Positions 24,370 to 33,296 of a stretch of DNA of 45,854 bases are shown here, one piece after another. Below the pieces are notes generated by a model. The model searched no databases and was not told where the DNA came from. It worked only from the letters and a program-made list of their open reading frames with translations. The DNA is from Bradyrhizobium sp. STM 3843 (GTDB lineage Bacteria; Pseudomonadota; Alphaproteobacteria; Rhizobiales; Xanthobacteraceae), in NCBI RefSeq assembly GCF_000239815.1, contig NZ_CAFK01000009.1:35799-81652 (forward strand), in the 5' to 3' direction. Made by a program: the position numbers and the translations under genes. Each line of letters opens with the position of its first letter. Position 1 is the first letter of the stretch.

Positions 24370-26015
24370 CAAGTCTCGTCCAGATCCGCGATCTGAAGGT
24401 CGAGGCCACCACTGATGCGGGCCGACGCGTGGAGGTCATCAAGGGTGTCAGTCTCGACATCGCTGAGGGCGAGGTCCTGGCGTTGATTGGCGAAAGCGGC
24501 TCCGGCAAGACCACAATCGCGATGACCATCATCGGCTATGCCAGGCCGGGCCTGAGGATCTCAGGCGGCGAAGTTCGGATCGACGGCACCGATATGGTCA
24601 CCCTGCCGGAAAACAAACGCGCCGCCCTTCGCGGTGCCAAGGTCGCCTACGTGCCCCAGAGTGCCGCCGCCGCCTTCAATCCGGCCATCACCATCATGGA
24701 CCAGGTGATCGAGGTAACGCGCATCCACAAATTGATGTCGCCTGCATCTGCGCGAGCCAAGGCCATCGGCCTGTTCAAGGCCCTATCGCTGCCGCAGCCG
24801 GACAGCATCGGCGACCGCTATCCTCATGAGGTCTCCGGCGGCCAGCTCCAGCGCCTTGCGGCCGCCATGGCCCTGATCGGCGACCCGAAGGTCGTGATCT
24901 TCGACGAACCGACGACCGCGCTTGACGTGACGACCCAAGTGGAGGTCTTGCGCGCCTTCAAGGCCGTCACGGCCGAGAGGTGCGTCGCTTGCGTCTATGT
25001 TTCCCATGATCTCGCCGTCGTCGCCCAGATCGCCGATCGGATTGTCGTGTTGAAAGGCGGTGAGATCCAAGAGAGCGGCACGACCAGGGAGATTCTGGAG
25101 CGGCCGCAGCATCCATATACACGGGAATTGCTGGCAGCTTTCGAGCCGAAAACCCACGCGCGCGCGCCCGACGGCGATGACGTCGGCAGGCATCCGCTGC
25201 TTCTGGTTGAACAGCTGACCGCCGGATACGGCCCAAAGCAAAGCGGACGGCCACTGGTCAAGGCCATCGAGGCGATCAATCTCAGTGTGAAAAGTGGTCG
25301 CAACCTCGGCATCATCGGCGAGTCCGGCTGCGGCAAGTCGACGCTTGCGCGTGCCATCGCCGGTATCCTCCCGGGCTATGACGGCAACATCACCTTCAAT
25401 GGCCGCGAACTAGGCAGGAATGTCCGCGACCGCACGCGCGATCAACTGCGTCAAATTCAGATCGTGTTCCAGCATGCTGACACCGCCCTGAACCCGGCGA
25501 AATCCATCGAGGACATTTTGGGCCGCCCCTTGACCTTCTATCACGACATGAAGGGCAAGGCGCGCGATGCGCGCATCGACCAGCTTCTCGACCTGGTCCA
25601 CCTCCCGAAGGCTGTGCGCCGGCGCCTGCCGGGCGAATTGTCGGGCGGCCAAAAGCAGCGCGTGAACTTCGCGCGTGCGCTGGCCGCCGAGCCCATGCTG
25701 ATCCTGTGCGACGAGATCACCTCGGCGCTCGATGCGGTCGTTGCCGCGGCTGTCATCGATCTGCTGAAGGAGTTGCAGCGCGAGCTCGGACTGTCCTACC
25801 TCTTCATCAGCCACGACCTTTCCGTCGTCGAGGCGATCTGCGATGAAATCATCGTCATGTATCGCGGTCAGAAGGTGGAGGAGCTCACGCCGGCCAGCGT
25901 GAATGCCCCGCAACACCCCTACACCCAACTGCTGTTCTCCTCGGTCCCTAAGCTCGACCCGACCTGGCTCGACACCTTGCGGCAAGGCGCCGAACAGGTG
26001 CGCACATATTGCTAA
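24366..26015 (+). CDS. Fused dual ATPase of a peptide-type ABC importer (DppD-DppF fusion)
   Basis: 549 residues with two complete nucleotide-binding domains. The first has Walker A IGESGSGKTT (Lys48), signature VSGGQLQR and Walker B VVIFDEPTTALD. The second has Walker A IGESGCGKST (Lys324), signature LSGGQKQR and Walker B LILCDEITSALD. The first domain carries the C-terminal oligopeptide extension (HPYTRELLAAF) and the second ends similarly (HPYTQLLFSS). One chain therefore supplies both ATPases for the two permeases. The Walker B glutamate is followed by I in the second domain rather than P, a minor variation. It converges with the Lrp gene 41 bp away. Confidence 0.94.
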   Translation: MTSLVQIRDLKVEATTDAGRRVEVIKGVSLDIAEGEVLALIGESGSGKTTIAMTIIGYARPGLRISGGEVRIDGTDMVTLPENKRAALRGAKVAYVPQSAAAAFNPAITIMDQVIEVTRIHKLMSPASARAKAIGLFKALSLPQPDSIGDRYPHEVSGGQLQRLAAAMALIGDPKVVIFDEPTTALDVTTQVEVLRAFKAVTAERCVACVYVSHDLAVVAQIADRIVVLKGGEIQESGTTREILERPQHPYTRELLAAFEPKTHARAPDGDDVGRHPLLLVEQLTAGYGPKQSGRPLVKAIEAINLSVKSGRNLGIIGESGCGKSTLARAIAGILPGYDGNITFNGRELGRNVRDRTRDQLRQIQIVFQHADTALNPAKSIEDILGRPLTFYHDMKGKARDARIDQLLDLVHLPKAVRRRLPGELSGGQKQRVNFARALAAEPMLILCDEITSALDAVVAAAVIDLLKELQRELGLSYLFISHDLSVVEAICDEIIVMYRGQKVEELTPASVNAPQHPYTQLLFSSVPKLDPTWLDTLRQGAEQVRTYC

Positions 26016-26056
26016 CTCTCAGCGGCCCATCAGGTCAGCTCATGGAAGCCAGCCGC

Positions 26057-26533
26057 TCACAACGGGAACAAGCTGGTGAGCGGCATATGCGAGCGGACGA
26101 TCGGCGATTTCAGCACGACGTAGCTGAAATACTTGTCGATCCCGATGTCCATGTCGGTCAGCCGCTCCATGATCGCCTGGTACTCGGCGATTCCAGCAGT
26201 CACGAATTTCATCATGTAGTCATAGCCGCCCGAGACCAGATGGCATTCGATCAGTTGCTCGATCTTGTCTACCGCGGTCAGAAATCGCGCAAAATCGATC
26301 TGCCGGTGGTTCTTCAGCGTCACCTCGGTAAACACCGTCAGCGTCTGGCCAAGCTTGGTCATGTTGATCTGGGCCGAGTAGCCGTCGATATAGCCCTCCG
26401 CCTGCAGCTTTTTCACCCGGATGAGACAGGGGCTCGGCGACAGGCTGACGAGCTCGGCGAGCTCGACATTGGTGATGCGACCGTTCTTCTGCAGTTCGTG
26501 GAGGATCTTGATGTCGATCCGATCCAGCTTCAT
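26057..26533 (-). CDS. Lrp/AsnC family transcriptional regulator
   Basis: 158 residues. An N-terminal helix-turn-helix (about 1-60, DRIDIKILHELQKNGRITN then LVSLSPSPCLIRVKKLQAEG) and a C-terminal RAM (ligand-binding, oligomerising) domain (about 65-150, with HLVSGGYDYMMKF). Lrp-type proteins respond to amino acids and often control the neighbouring transport and catabolic genes. It sits between the importer operon and the second DAO flavoenzyme, divergent from the latter, and is the best candidate regulator of the whole 14.4-28.2 kb locus. Confidence 0.93.
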   Translation of the reverse strand: MKLDRIDIKILHELQKNGRITNVELAELVSLSPSPCLIRVKKLQAEGYIDGYSAQINMTKLGQTLTVFTEVTLKNHRQIDFARFLTAVDKIEQLIECHLVSGGYDYMMKFVTAGIAEYQAIMERLTDMDIGIDKYFSYVVLKSPIVRSHMPLTSLFPL

Positions 26534-26583
26534 GGCCGATGTCCTTCGCCGGGTGATGGGCTTTGCGCGCTGACAGCATAATA

Positions 26584-26604
26584 TTTGGCAATGTTCGTGC
26601 CAAA
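26584..26604. promoter_or_regulatory. Inverted repeat in the Lrp/AsnC promoter region
   Basis: TTTGGCA (26584-26590), seven bases, TGCCAAA (26598-26604): a perfect 7-bp inverted repeat 51 bp upstream of the Lrp-type gene start. A related half, TTTGCAATTTTGTGCC, occurs near 19886-19902 between the aminotransferase and HAD genes. It is a plausible autoregulatory Lrp site. Confidence 0.45.
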
Positions 26605-26695
26605 ACCGTATTTTCTTGCCTCCCGCCGAGCCGTTCCGGTCATCGCCGCCGATGATTATCTAGGCAAAACAACGTTTCGCAGCCTTCCTTTGATA

Positions 26696-26710
26696 CGGCA
26701 TAAAATGCTG
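26696..26710. promoter_or_regulatory. Shared palindrome, copy 2, upstream of the second DAO gene
   Basis: CGGCATAAAATGCTG with core GCATAAAATGC at 26698-26708. It differs by one base from the 15-mer at 17466-17480. Two such matches, both in regulatory gaps of the same locus, suggest a common operator. The 26534-26854 gap otherwise holds no gene. Confidence 0.5.
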
Positions 26711-26854
26711 GGCAATCGCCAAATCCGATGCCCGCGTCCCGGCCGGCAGGCTAGGGTGCAGGACCAGTGCCGATTTTTCCAAGTCCGTGCAGCAGCGCGG
26801 CACCGTCGCTTCGCGGGCCGCGGAAAGCGGGCACTTGCCTTGCCGAGAGACACG

Positions 26855-28180
26855 ATGCCTGCGCCCCTCCGCCACGTCGAGACTTCGCCACGTCTTCCCG
26901 CATCGGCCGATGCAGTCGTCATCGGCGGCGGCATCGTTGGGGTCTTCGCGGCCTATTATCTCGCCGGACGCGGCCTGACCGTCGCGCTGGTCGAGAAGGG
27001 GCGGATCGGCGCCGAACAATCCAGTCGAAACTGGGGGTGGTGCCGCCAGCAGAATCGCGATGCACGCGAATTGCCGATGGCGACCAGGAGCCTCGACTTG
27101 TGGGAGGCGTTCGGCGCGGAAAGTGGCGAGGATACCGGTTTCTCCCGTTGTGGCCTGCTCTATTTGAGCAATGACGATGCCGAGCTCAGTCGCTGGGCGC
27201 GCTGGCGCGATTTTGCAGGAACGGCCGACGTCGTTACCCACATGCTCGACAGCGGCGAAGCCACGCGACGCGGTGCGGCCACGCAACGCGCCTGGAAGGG
27301 CGGCGTGTTCTCGCCGACCGACGGCATCGCCGATCCGGCGAACGCAGCACCGGCGGTGGCCCGCGCCATCCTCAAGCGGGGCAGCACCGTGCATCAAATG
27401 TGCGCAGCGCGCGGTCTGGAGACAAAAGCCGGACGGGTCAGCGCGGTCGTGACCGAGCACGGCGTGATCCGCACCCGCGTCGCCATCCTGGCGGCTGGTG
27501 CCTGGGCTTCGTCCTTCTGCCAGCAGCTCGACATCCGCTTTCCGCAAGCCTCGATCCGCGCGTCGATCCTGTCGGTATCTGCGAGAGCCCGAGGCCTGCC
27601 GGATGCGCTTCACACCGCAGCGGTTTCGGTGACGCGCCGCGGTGATGGGGGCTACACGCTCGCCATCAGTGGCCGGGGCCGCATCGATCCGACGCTCCAG
27701 CAGCTGCGGTTCGCGCCGCAATTCGCGCCGATGTTTCTGCGCCGCTGGCGCAGTCTGTTGCCGGGCGGCCTCGAAGGACTTCGGGCGGGACATGAGACGC
27801 TCGGTCGATGGCGGCTGGATCGGCCGACGCCGATGGAGCGCGTGCGCATCCTGGATCCGGCGCCCGACCGCAATACGCTTCGACTGACCCATCAGCGCGC
27901 CATTGATCTCCTACCGGAGCTGAACAACACGACGGTGAGCGCGAGCTGGGCCGGCTATATCGATTCGACGCCCGACGGCGTTCCTGCCATCGGTGCGACG
28001 TCGGCGTTGCCAGGCTTGATTCTCGCCGCCGGCTTCAGCGGGCATGGTTTCGGCATTGGCCCCGGCGCCGGGCACCTGATCGCCGACCTTGTCGCTGGAT
28101 CAACTCCGATCGTTGATCCCAAGCCATTTGAACCCGATCGCTTCCTTGGCTTCAGGGTCGGCAAGGTCGCGGATTTCTAG
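26855..28180 (+). CDS. FAD-dependent oxidoreductase, DAO family (second copy)
   Basis: 441 residues from the ATG at 26855 (GAGAG upstream); the frame is open much further left, but that part is not protein-like. FAD-binding motif DAVVIGGGIVGVFAAYYLA, then EKGRIGAEQSSRNWGWCRQQ. That arrangement, with a Ser-Ser-Arg-Asn-Trp-Gly block, is typical of D-amino-acid/sarcosine-type dehydrogenases. The C-terminal GFSGHGFGIGPGAG contacts FAD. It differs from the flavoenzyme at 15445-16719 and probably acts on another intermediate or stereoisomer. Its stop codon directly abuts the stop codon of the convergent TcuB-like gene, with no base between. Confidence 0.9.
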   Translation: MPAPLRHVETSPRLPASADAVVIGGGIVGVFAAYYLAGRGLTVALVEKGRIGAEQSSRNWGWCRQQNRDARELPMATRSLDLWEAFGAESGEDTGFSRCGLLYLSNDDAELSRWARWRDFAGTADVVTHMLDSGEATRRGAATQRAWKGGVFSPTDGIADPANAAPAVARAILKRGSTVHQMCAARGLETKAGRVSAVVTEHGVIRTRVAILAAGAWASSFCQQLDIRFPQASIRASILSVSARARGLPDALHTAAVSVTRRGDGGYTLAISGRGRIDPTLQQLRFAPQFAPMFLRRWRSLLPGGLEGLRAGHETLGRWRLDRPTPMERVRILDPAPDRNTLRLTHQRAIDLLPELNNTTVSASWAGYIDSTPDGVPAIGATSALPGLILAAGFSGHGFGIGPGAGHLIADLVAGSTPIVDPKPFEPDRFLGFRVGKVADF

Positions 28181-29383
28181 CTAGTCGCTGCCGACGGCAA
28201 TCCTGTTCGGCAGCCGCTTCTCGAGCGCGTATTTGAACAGAGCAGCCGTGCGGAACACGGCGTGGGCAAACTTGCCGTACGGCAAGGTCAGGAACAGCGC
28301 CATCACGGTGCCCAGATGGACCGCGAGCCACAGCGCCATGAATCGGGTGTCGCGGAGCGCCAGCAGCGCGAGACCGGTGAGACTGACCACGAACAGCAGC
28401 GCGATGAAGCCGCGATCCATCGGACGCTGCGCGGCGTCGCCCCGCTCAGCACCGCGGTGCAAATTGAGCCAGAGCAGGCCCGCGGGGCCGATCAAGAGGC
28501 CGACACCGCCCACCGTGCCGAGCATGACCGGAAGGCTGAACCACGGATACGGCGCCTCATAAGCCAAGAGATAATGGTAGAGAGTCGCAACGCTGGTGGC
28601 GGCGAAGCAAAGCAGGAAGCCGTACATCGTGAGCTGGTGAAACCAGCGCCGCGACTGCGTGAAGCGATCGTCATCCTCGTTGCAGCCCTCGCCATGACCA
28701 CCACCGAGATAGCGCAGCCTGGCGATATCAGTGACCGCTTCCACGGCGGCCGGACCGCGCGCCTTGGCCAATTCGGTTGCGCCCGGCGGAGCCGCGTCAC
28801 GCGCCGGCGAGATATCGCGCCAGAACCTAACGACGCCAACTACAAAGGCTGCAACGGCGAACACGAACACCGCGCCGAACATGACGACCAGCAGATTATG
28901 CGGGAAGATCGCGTAGAAATTCCCGGCGAGCGGCTTGTCGGTCAGCCCGCCCGCCATGGCAGCCGCGAGCGCGAGAAACAGCGCAAGACCGCCGGCCAGC
29001 GCCAGCGCAATCGTCAAGCCTTGGCGCTCATAGAGCCGCCCGAAGGTGGAAGGCCACGCATAGTGCTGATAGGTCCGCCCTCGCACCTTCGCCATCGCCT
29101 GGGGCACGTTCACGGCGAATTCGTGCGGCGGCGCATATTGGCAGGCGTAGAGGCAGGCCCCGCAATTGTGACAGAGGTTGGCGAGATAATGCGTGTCGGC
29201 GGCCGTGAACTCGAGCCGGCGCGTCATCGCCGGAAACACCGCGCAGAAACCTTCGCAGTAACGACAGGCGTTGCAGATCTGCATGACCCGCGCGATCTCC
29301 TGCTCGTCCTTGCCGAGCAGCGACGTCAGGTCGGGCGTCGTGGTGCAGGCCGCGGCCTCGACGGTCTCAGTGAGCGGCGGCAT
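28181..29383 (-). CDS. tcuB: TcuB-like tricarballylate/citrate utilisation iron-sulfur membrane protein
   Basis: 400 residues from the ATG at 29383, which has AAGGAGGAG upstream. The N-terminal part binds two clusters: Cys37, 40, 43, 47 ([11 protein letters not shown]) and Cys71, 74, 77, 81 ([11 protein letters not shown]). About six membrane helices follow from residue 125, with His residues suited to haem or quinone contact. In Salmonella, TcuB re-oxidises the flavoprotein TcuA and passes electrons to the quinone pool. The start overlaps the TcuA-like gene by 17 bp. Last gene of the twelve-gene operon. The symbol reflects homology; the substrate here may differ. Confidence 0.88.
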   Translation of the reverse strand: MPPLTETVEAAACTTTPDLTSLLGKDEQEIARVMQICNACRYCEGFCAVFPAMTRRLEFTAADTHYLANLCHNCGACLYACQYAPPHEFAVNVPQAMAKVRGRTYQHYAWPSTFGRLYERQGLTIALALAGGLALFLALAAAMAGGLTDKPLAGNFYAIFPHNLLVVMFGAVFVFAVAAFVVGVVRFWRDISPARDAAPPGATELAKARGPAAVEAVTDIARLRYLGGGHGEGCNEDDDRFTQSRRWFHQLTMYGFLLCFAATSVATLYHYLLAYEAPYPWFSLPVMLGTVGGVGLLIGPAGLLWLNLHRGAERGDAAQRPMDRGFIALLFVVSLTGLALLALRDTRFMALWLAVHLGTVMALFLTLPYGKFAHAVFRTAALFKYALEKRLPNRIAVGSD

Positions 29384-30806
29384 AGGCCAGCTCCTCCTTG
29401 AACTCAGGATGGTGGAAGCCGGCGCTCGCAGCGGCATTGACGCCCGCGATGCGACCAAAGGCAGTGCCGATGCTCATGCCGACACCGGCCGTATACCCCT
29501 TCCCCAGCACGTTGCCGGCCATCATCTCGCCGGCGGCGAACAGGTTGGCGCTCGGCACACCGGCGAAGCGCACCGCGGCGCTCTCGTCGGTCTTCATTCC
29601 GAGATAGGTAAAGGTGATGCCGGGCTTCAGCGGATACGCGAAGAACGGCGGCGCATCGATCGGCTGCGCCCAATGGGTCTTCGGTGGCGTGAGCCCCTCT
29701 GTGCGGCAATTATCGAGCACGGTATGATCAAATGTGCCGGGACGGCAGGCCGCGTTGTAGGCATTCAGGGTTGCGGTGAAGGTCGCGATATCGAGACCGA
29801 TCTTTTGTGCGAGCTCCTCCAAACTTTCAGCGCGCGTGCCCGGAAACACCGGCGGCATGAAGCGGCCGACTGCCTTGCGATCGATGATCGACCACGCGGT
29901 CTGCCCCGGCTGTTGCGCCACCAGGCGTCCCCAGATCGCGTAGCGCTTAGGCCAGAAATCCTCGCCCTCGTCGTAGAAGCGCTGAGCCTCCCGGTTCACC
30001 ACGACCCCAAGCGAGACGCAATCGATCCGGGTGCAGATGCCGCCATCATAGAGCGGAGCGCGGGCGTCGATCGCAACGCAATGGGCCTGCGTCGGATCGC
30101 CGATCGCGTCAGCGCCGGCATCGAGCATGAATTTCAACAGCACGCCCTGATTGAAGCGCGTGCCGCGGATCAGGAAGTTCTCGGCCGGCCATTCGCCGCG
30201 CTCGTTGCGGCCCCAGGCCTCGCGCTGCCATTCGAGATTGGATTCGAAGCCACCGCAGGCGAGCACGCAAGCCTTGGCGGCGATGCGCTCGCCGCGCTCG
30301 GTGACTGCGGCGACGAAGCGTCCGTCCTTCAGCTCAAGGCTCTGCACCGGGGTATCGTAACGAACCGCGACGCCGAGTTCATCTGCGCTGCGGTAGTAGG
30401 CGTTGACCAGCGCCTTACCACCACCCATGAAGAAGGCGTTGGTGCGTGCCACATGCAGCGCGCCGGAGAGCGGCGGCTGGAAGTGCACGCCGTGGCGGCG
30501 CATCCAGGGCCGGCAGCGCGAAGAGTGGCGGATCACAAGCCGCGCCAGCCGCTCATCGGTCAGTCCGCCGGTGACCTTGAGCAGGTCCTGCCAATATTCT
30601 TCTTCCGGATAGGCATCGACCAGCACGTCCTGCGGGGCATCGTGCATGCAGCGGAGGTTGCGCACATGCATCGAATTGCCGCCGCGCCAGCTGTGCGGCG
30701 CGGATTCCAACAGCAGCACGGTGGCCCCGGCCTCGCGCGCCATCAGCGCCGCGCAGAGCGCCGCATTGCCGCCGCCGATGACGAGGACGTCAGGCTCTGC
30801 TGCCAT
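29367..30806 (-). CDS. tcuA: TcuA-like FAD-dependent tricarballylate dehydrogenase
   Basis: 479 residues, close to the 467 or so of Salmonella TcuA. The N-terminal FAD motif is [19 protein letters not shown], followed by [19 protein letters not shown], which matches TcuA-type flavoproteins. The C-terminal FAD segment is [23 protein letters not shown] (landmark only). TcuA oxidises tricarballylate to cis-aconitate. Here it is part of an operon with an ABC importer instead of the TcuC permease, so the substrate may be a related carboxylate. Its start overlaps the upstream flavoprotein stop by one base. Confidence 0.88.
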   Translation of the reverse strand: MAAEPDVLVIGGGNAALCAALMAREAGATVLLLESAPHSWRGGNSMHVRNLRCMHDAPQDVLVDAYPEEEYWQDLLKVTGGLTDERLARLVIRHSSRCRPWMRRHGVHFQPPLSGALHVARTNAFFMGGGKALVNAYYRSADELGVAVRYDTPVQSLELKDGRFVAAVTERGERIAAKACVLACGGFESNLEWQREAWGRNERGEWPAENFLIRGTRFNQGVLLKFMLDAGADAIGDPTQAHCVAIDARAPLYDGGICTRIDCVSLGVVVNREAQRFYDEGEDFWPKRYAIWGRLVAQQPGQTAWSIIDRKAVGRFMPPVFPGTRAESLEELAQKIGLDIATFTATLNAYNAACRPGTFDHTVLDNCRTEGLTPPKTHWAQPIDAPPFFAYPLKPGITFTYLGMKTDESAAVRFAGVPSANLFAAGEMMAGNVLGKGYTAGVGMSIGTAFGRIAGVNAAASAGFHHPEFKEELAYAAAH

Positions 30807-32530
30807 CAGATGTTTGCTCCTGCAACCGTTCGTCCGGCCAGCCAGCCGAAGGTGAGCGCCGGCCCCAAGGTAATCCCGGGCCCCGGATACGCTCCTTCCA
30901 TGATCGACGCCATATCGTTGCCGCAGGCAAACAGGCCCGGGATCGGCGATCCGTCCTCCGCCAGCACCCGCGCGCGCTCGTCGGTGACGATGCCTGCGGA
31001 CATGCCGAGATCGGCCGGATAGACCGCGACCGCATAGAACGGAGCGTCGACGATCGGCGCGACGCAAGGGTTAGGCGTTTGATCGGCATCACCCAGCGAA
31101 CGCTGATAGATGTTGCCGCCACGCCCAAAGGCAGGGTCGTCGCCGCGCATGGCGTGGCGGTTGAACTCGGACACAGTCTCGACAAAGGCAGTTTCGGGAA
31201 CGCCGACCGTGCGGGCCAGACCGGCAACGCCATCGGCGCGCTTGAGATAGCCGGATGCGACATCCTGCTCAACCGAGCGCGTGAACGGTTTAACCTTGCC
31301 CAATCCGTATTTCCACAAAAAGCGGTGATCGCAGATCAGCCAAGCGGGAATCGCAACGTCCCCATGGCCAAGCTGCGCGCGTACGAATTCATGATAGGAC
31401 ACGGCTTCGTTGACGAAGCGCCGTCCAGTCGCGTCGACCGCGATGAGTCCGGGCTTGGCGCGATCGGTGACGGTGTGCGGAAAGATGCCGCGCGTTCCAT
31501 CGCGCCGGGTGAAGGTCGATGCCGGCACCCAGAAGGCGCCTTGTTCCGTCGGTGGCGACAGCCGCGCCCCCAGCACAGCCGCAAGGCGCGCGCCGCGCGG
31601 TGCGACGCCCGGATCGACGGTCGCGGAGAGCGTCCCCGCCGCGCGTGGTACATAGTGGCCGCGCAGCTCGGCATCATAAGACAGGCCTCCTGTGGCCAGG
31701 ATCACGCCGCGGCGCGCCGTGATCCTGCGGTGGCGGCCGGAATGCTCCGCGACATCGAGGACCGCGACCCGGCCATTGGCATCCTTCTCGAGCCGTTCGA
31801 CGGATGCACCGGTGCGGACGATGACGCCGCCGTCCAGCGCCGAGCGCAACAGCCGGGCGACAAGCGCGTTGCCGAGATAGAGCGTCGTGCCACGCCGTGC
31901 CTGCAGGCGCTGCCAGCCGTAACGCGCGAGCAGTCCGGCGACGTGCAGGGTCGAACGCAGCGACCGGCCGGCACGGCGCAAATGCGGGATGTCCTGCCGG
32001 CTGATCATCATGCCGCCGAACAGCACGAATTCAGGCAATGGATCGCGCAGCAGCGCAAAGGCTTTGCCCAGCGCCCGCGCATCGAACGGCACAGGCTCCA
32101 GCACCCGGCCGCCCGCGGTGGCGCCCGGCAGATCGGGATAGTAATCCGGATAGGTCGGCACCGGCTTGAGCCGCAGCGACGTTCGCGCCTCGAGATCACG
32201 CAACGCCTCGTCGCCGAACTTCAGAAATGTCTCCAACCTGACGCGATCGGCGCCGGGCACCGTCTCGCCGAGATAAGTCCGCGCCGCCTCAAGGGTATCG
32301 GCGCGGCCTTCAGCAGCGGCCTTGTGATTGCCCGGGATCCAGACCATGCCGCCGGAGATTGCCGTGGTGCCGCCGACAACATCAGCCTGTTCCAGGAGCA
32401 GCACAGACAGACCATCGGCGGCCGCAATCGTCGCCGCAGTCAGACCGCCCGCCCCTGCCCCGACCACGACGACGTCATAGGTTTCGACGTCATCGATTTG
32501 GCGGGCGCTTGGCGGCTCCTGCCGGCTCAT
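30806..32530 (-). CDS. FAD-dependent oxidoreductase, fumarate reductase/3-ketosteroid dehydrogenase-like
   Basis: 574 residues from the ATG at 32530, which overlaps the SDR stop by four bases. The FAD motif YDVVVVGAGAGGLTAA and the EQADVVGGTTAISGGMVWIPGN block are typical of the FAD_binding_2 family that includes 3-ketosteroid delta1-dehydrogenase and fumarate reductase. The C-terminus has YPADLGMSAGIVTDE and the FAD segment NDMASIMEGAYPGPGITLGP. Enzymes of this group introduce or reduce a C=C bond next to a carbonyl or carboxyl. A steroid substrate is not supported by the neighbours; a carboxylic acid is more likely. Confidence 0.88.
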   Translation of the reverse strand: MSRQEPPSARQIDDVETYDVVVVGAGAGGLTAATIAAADGLSVLLLEQADVVGGTTAISGGMVWIPGNHKAAAEGRADTLEAARTYLGETVPGADRVRLETFLKFGDEALRDLEARTSLRLKPVPTYPDYYPDLPGATAGGRVLEPVPFDARALGKAFALLRDPLPEFVLFGGMMISRQDIPHLRRAGRSLRSTLHVAGLLARYGWQRLQARRGTTLYLGNALVARLLRSALDGGVIVRTGASVERLEKDANGRVAVLDVAEHSGRHRRITARRGVILATGGLSYDAELRGHYVPRAAGTLSATVDPGVAPRGARLAAVLGARLSPPTEQGAFWVPASTFTRRDGTRGIFPHTVTDRAKPGLIAVDATGRRFVNEAVSYHEFVRAQLGHGDVAIPAWLICDHRFLWKYGLGKVKPFTRSVEQDVASGYLKRADGVAGLARTVGVPETAFVETVSEFNRHAMRGDDPAFGRGGNIYQRSLGDADQTPNPCVAPIVDAPFYAVAVYPADLGMSAGIVTDERARVLAEDGSPIPGLFACGNDMASIMEGAYPGPGITLGPALTFGWLAGRTVAGANI

Positions 32531-33237
32531 ACCATGCCGCCGTTGGGCTGCACGATCTGGCCGTGGACCCACGACGCCTGCTCGGAGGCGAGGAAGCGCA
32601 CGACCTCGGCCACCTCGTTCGGCCGGCCGATGCGGTTGAACGGGCTGAACGCCGCCATGCGCTGCTTGGCCTCTTCGGTCTTGCCGGCATTGAACAGGTC
32701 GGTATCGACCGGACCTGGCGCAACTGCGTTGACACGAACGCCGCGCGGCGCAAGCTCCTTGGCCATGGAGCGGACCAGGCTCTCGACCGCGGCCTTGCTC
32801 GCCGCATATGGCCCGGTACCGGGCACGGCGTGGCGCACCAGCGAGGTGGTGATGGCGACGATGGCGCCGCCGTCGCGAACGCGACGGGCGGCCTCGGCGA
32901 GCACGTTGAAGGCGCCGACCACGTTCACTTCCATCAACAGGCGGAAATCATCCGGCTTGAAGCTTGCGACCGGCCCTGCCGGAACATTGATGCCGGCATT
33001 GGCGATCACCGCCTGCGGCGCGCCACCAAGATCTGCTGCGACCTGCTCGAACACGCGCGCCACCGAGGCCGCGTCGCGGATATCAACCTGATACTGCCGT
33101 CCGGGCGCGTCGTCGGACGACTTGGTCGCGTAGGTCGAGGCCACCTGCCAGCCGGTGGCGGCGAAGGCCTGCACGCAAGCCGCGCCGATGCCGCGCGAGC
33201 CGCCGAAGACGAGGACGATCGGAGAAGAGCTGGTCAT
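32527..33237 (-). CDS. Short-chain dehydrogenase/reductase
   Basis: 236 residues. A classical SDR: cofactor motif FGGSRGIGAA (11-20), NAG at about 80-82, and the catalytic Ser132, Tyr144 and Lys148 (TGPYAASKAA). The region after the first strand has TYATKSSD with no acidic residue at the end of beta-2, so NADP(H) is as likely as NAD(H). It probably interconverts a hydroxy and a keto group in the operon's pathway. Confidence 0.9.
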   Translation of the reverse strand: MTSSSPIVLVFGGSRGIGAACVQAFAATGWQVASTYATKSSDDAPGRQYQVDIRDAASVARVFEQVAADLGGAPQAVIANAGINVPAGPVASFKPDDFRLLMEVNVVGAFNVLAEAARRVRDGGAIVAITTSLVRHAVPGTGPYAASKAAVESLVRSMAKELAPRGVRVNAVAPGPVDTDLFNAGKTEEAKQRMAAFSPFNRIGRPNEVAEVVRFLASEQASWVHGQIVQPNGGMV

Positions 33238-33296
33238 GGGTGATCCCTTGCAAATGCGTGTTCGATGAATCTGGTGATGTCGATGCCGCGGCGCGG

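Noticed and set aside
26585..26600. Sigma-54 promoter (TGGCA...GC) before the second DAO gene
   Set aside because: GG and GC are correctly spaced, but the -12 element (GTGCC) is poor; the perfect inverted repeat explains the same bases better.
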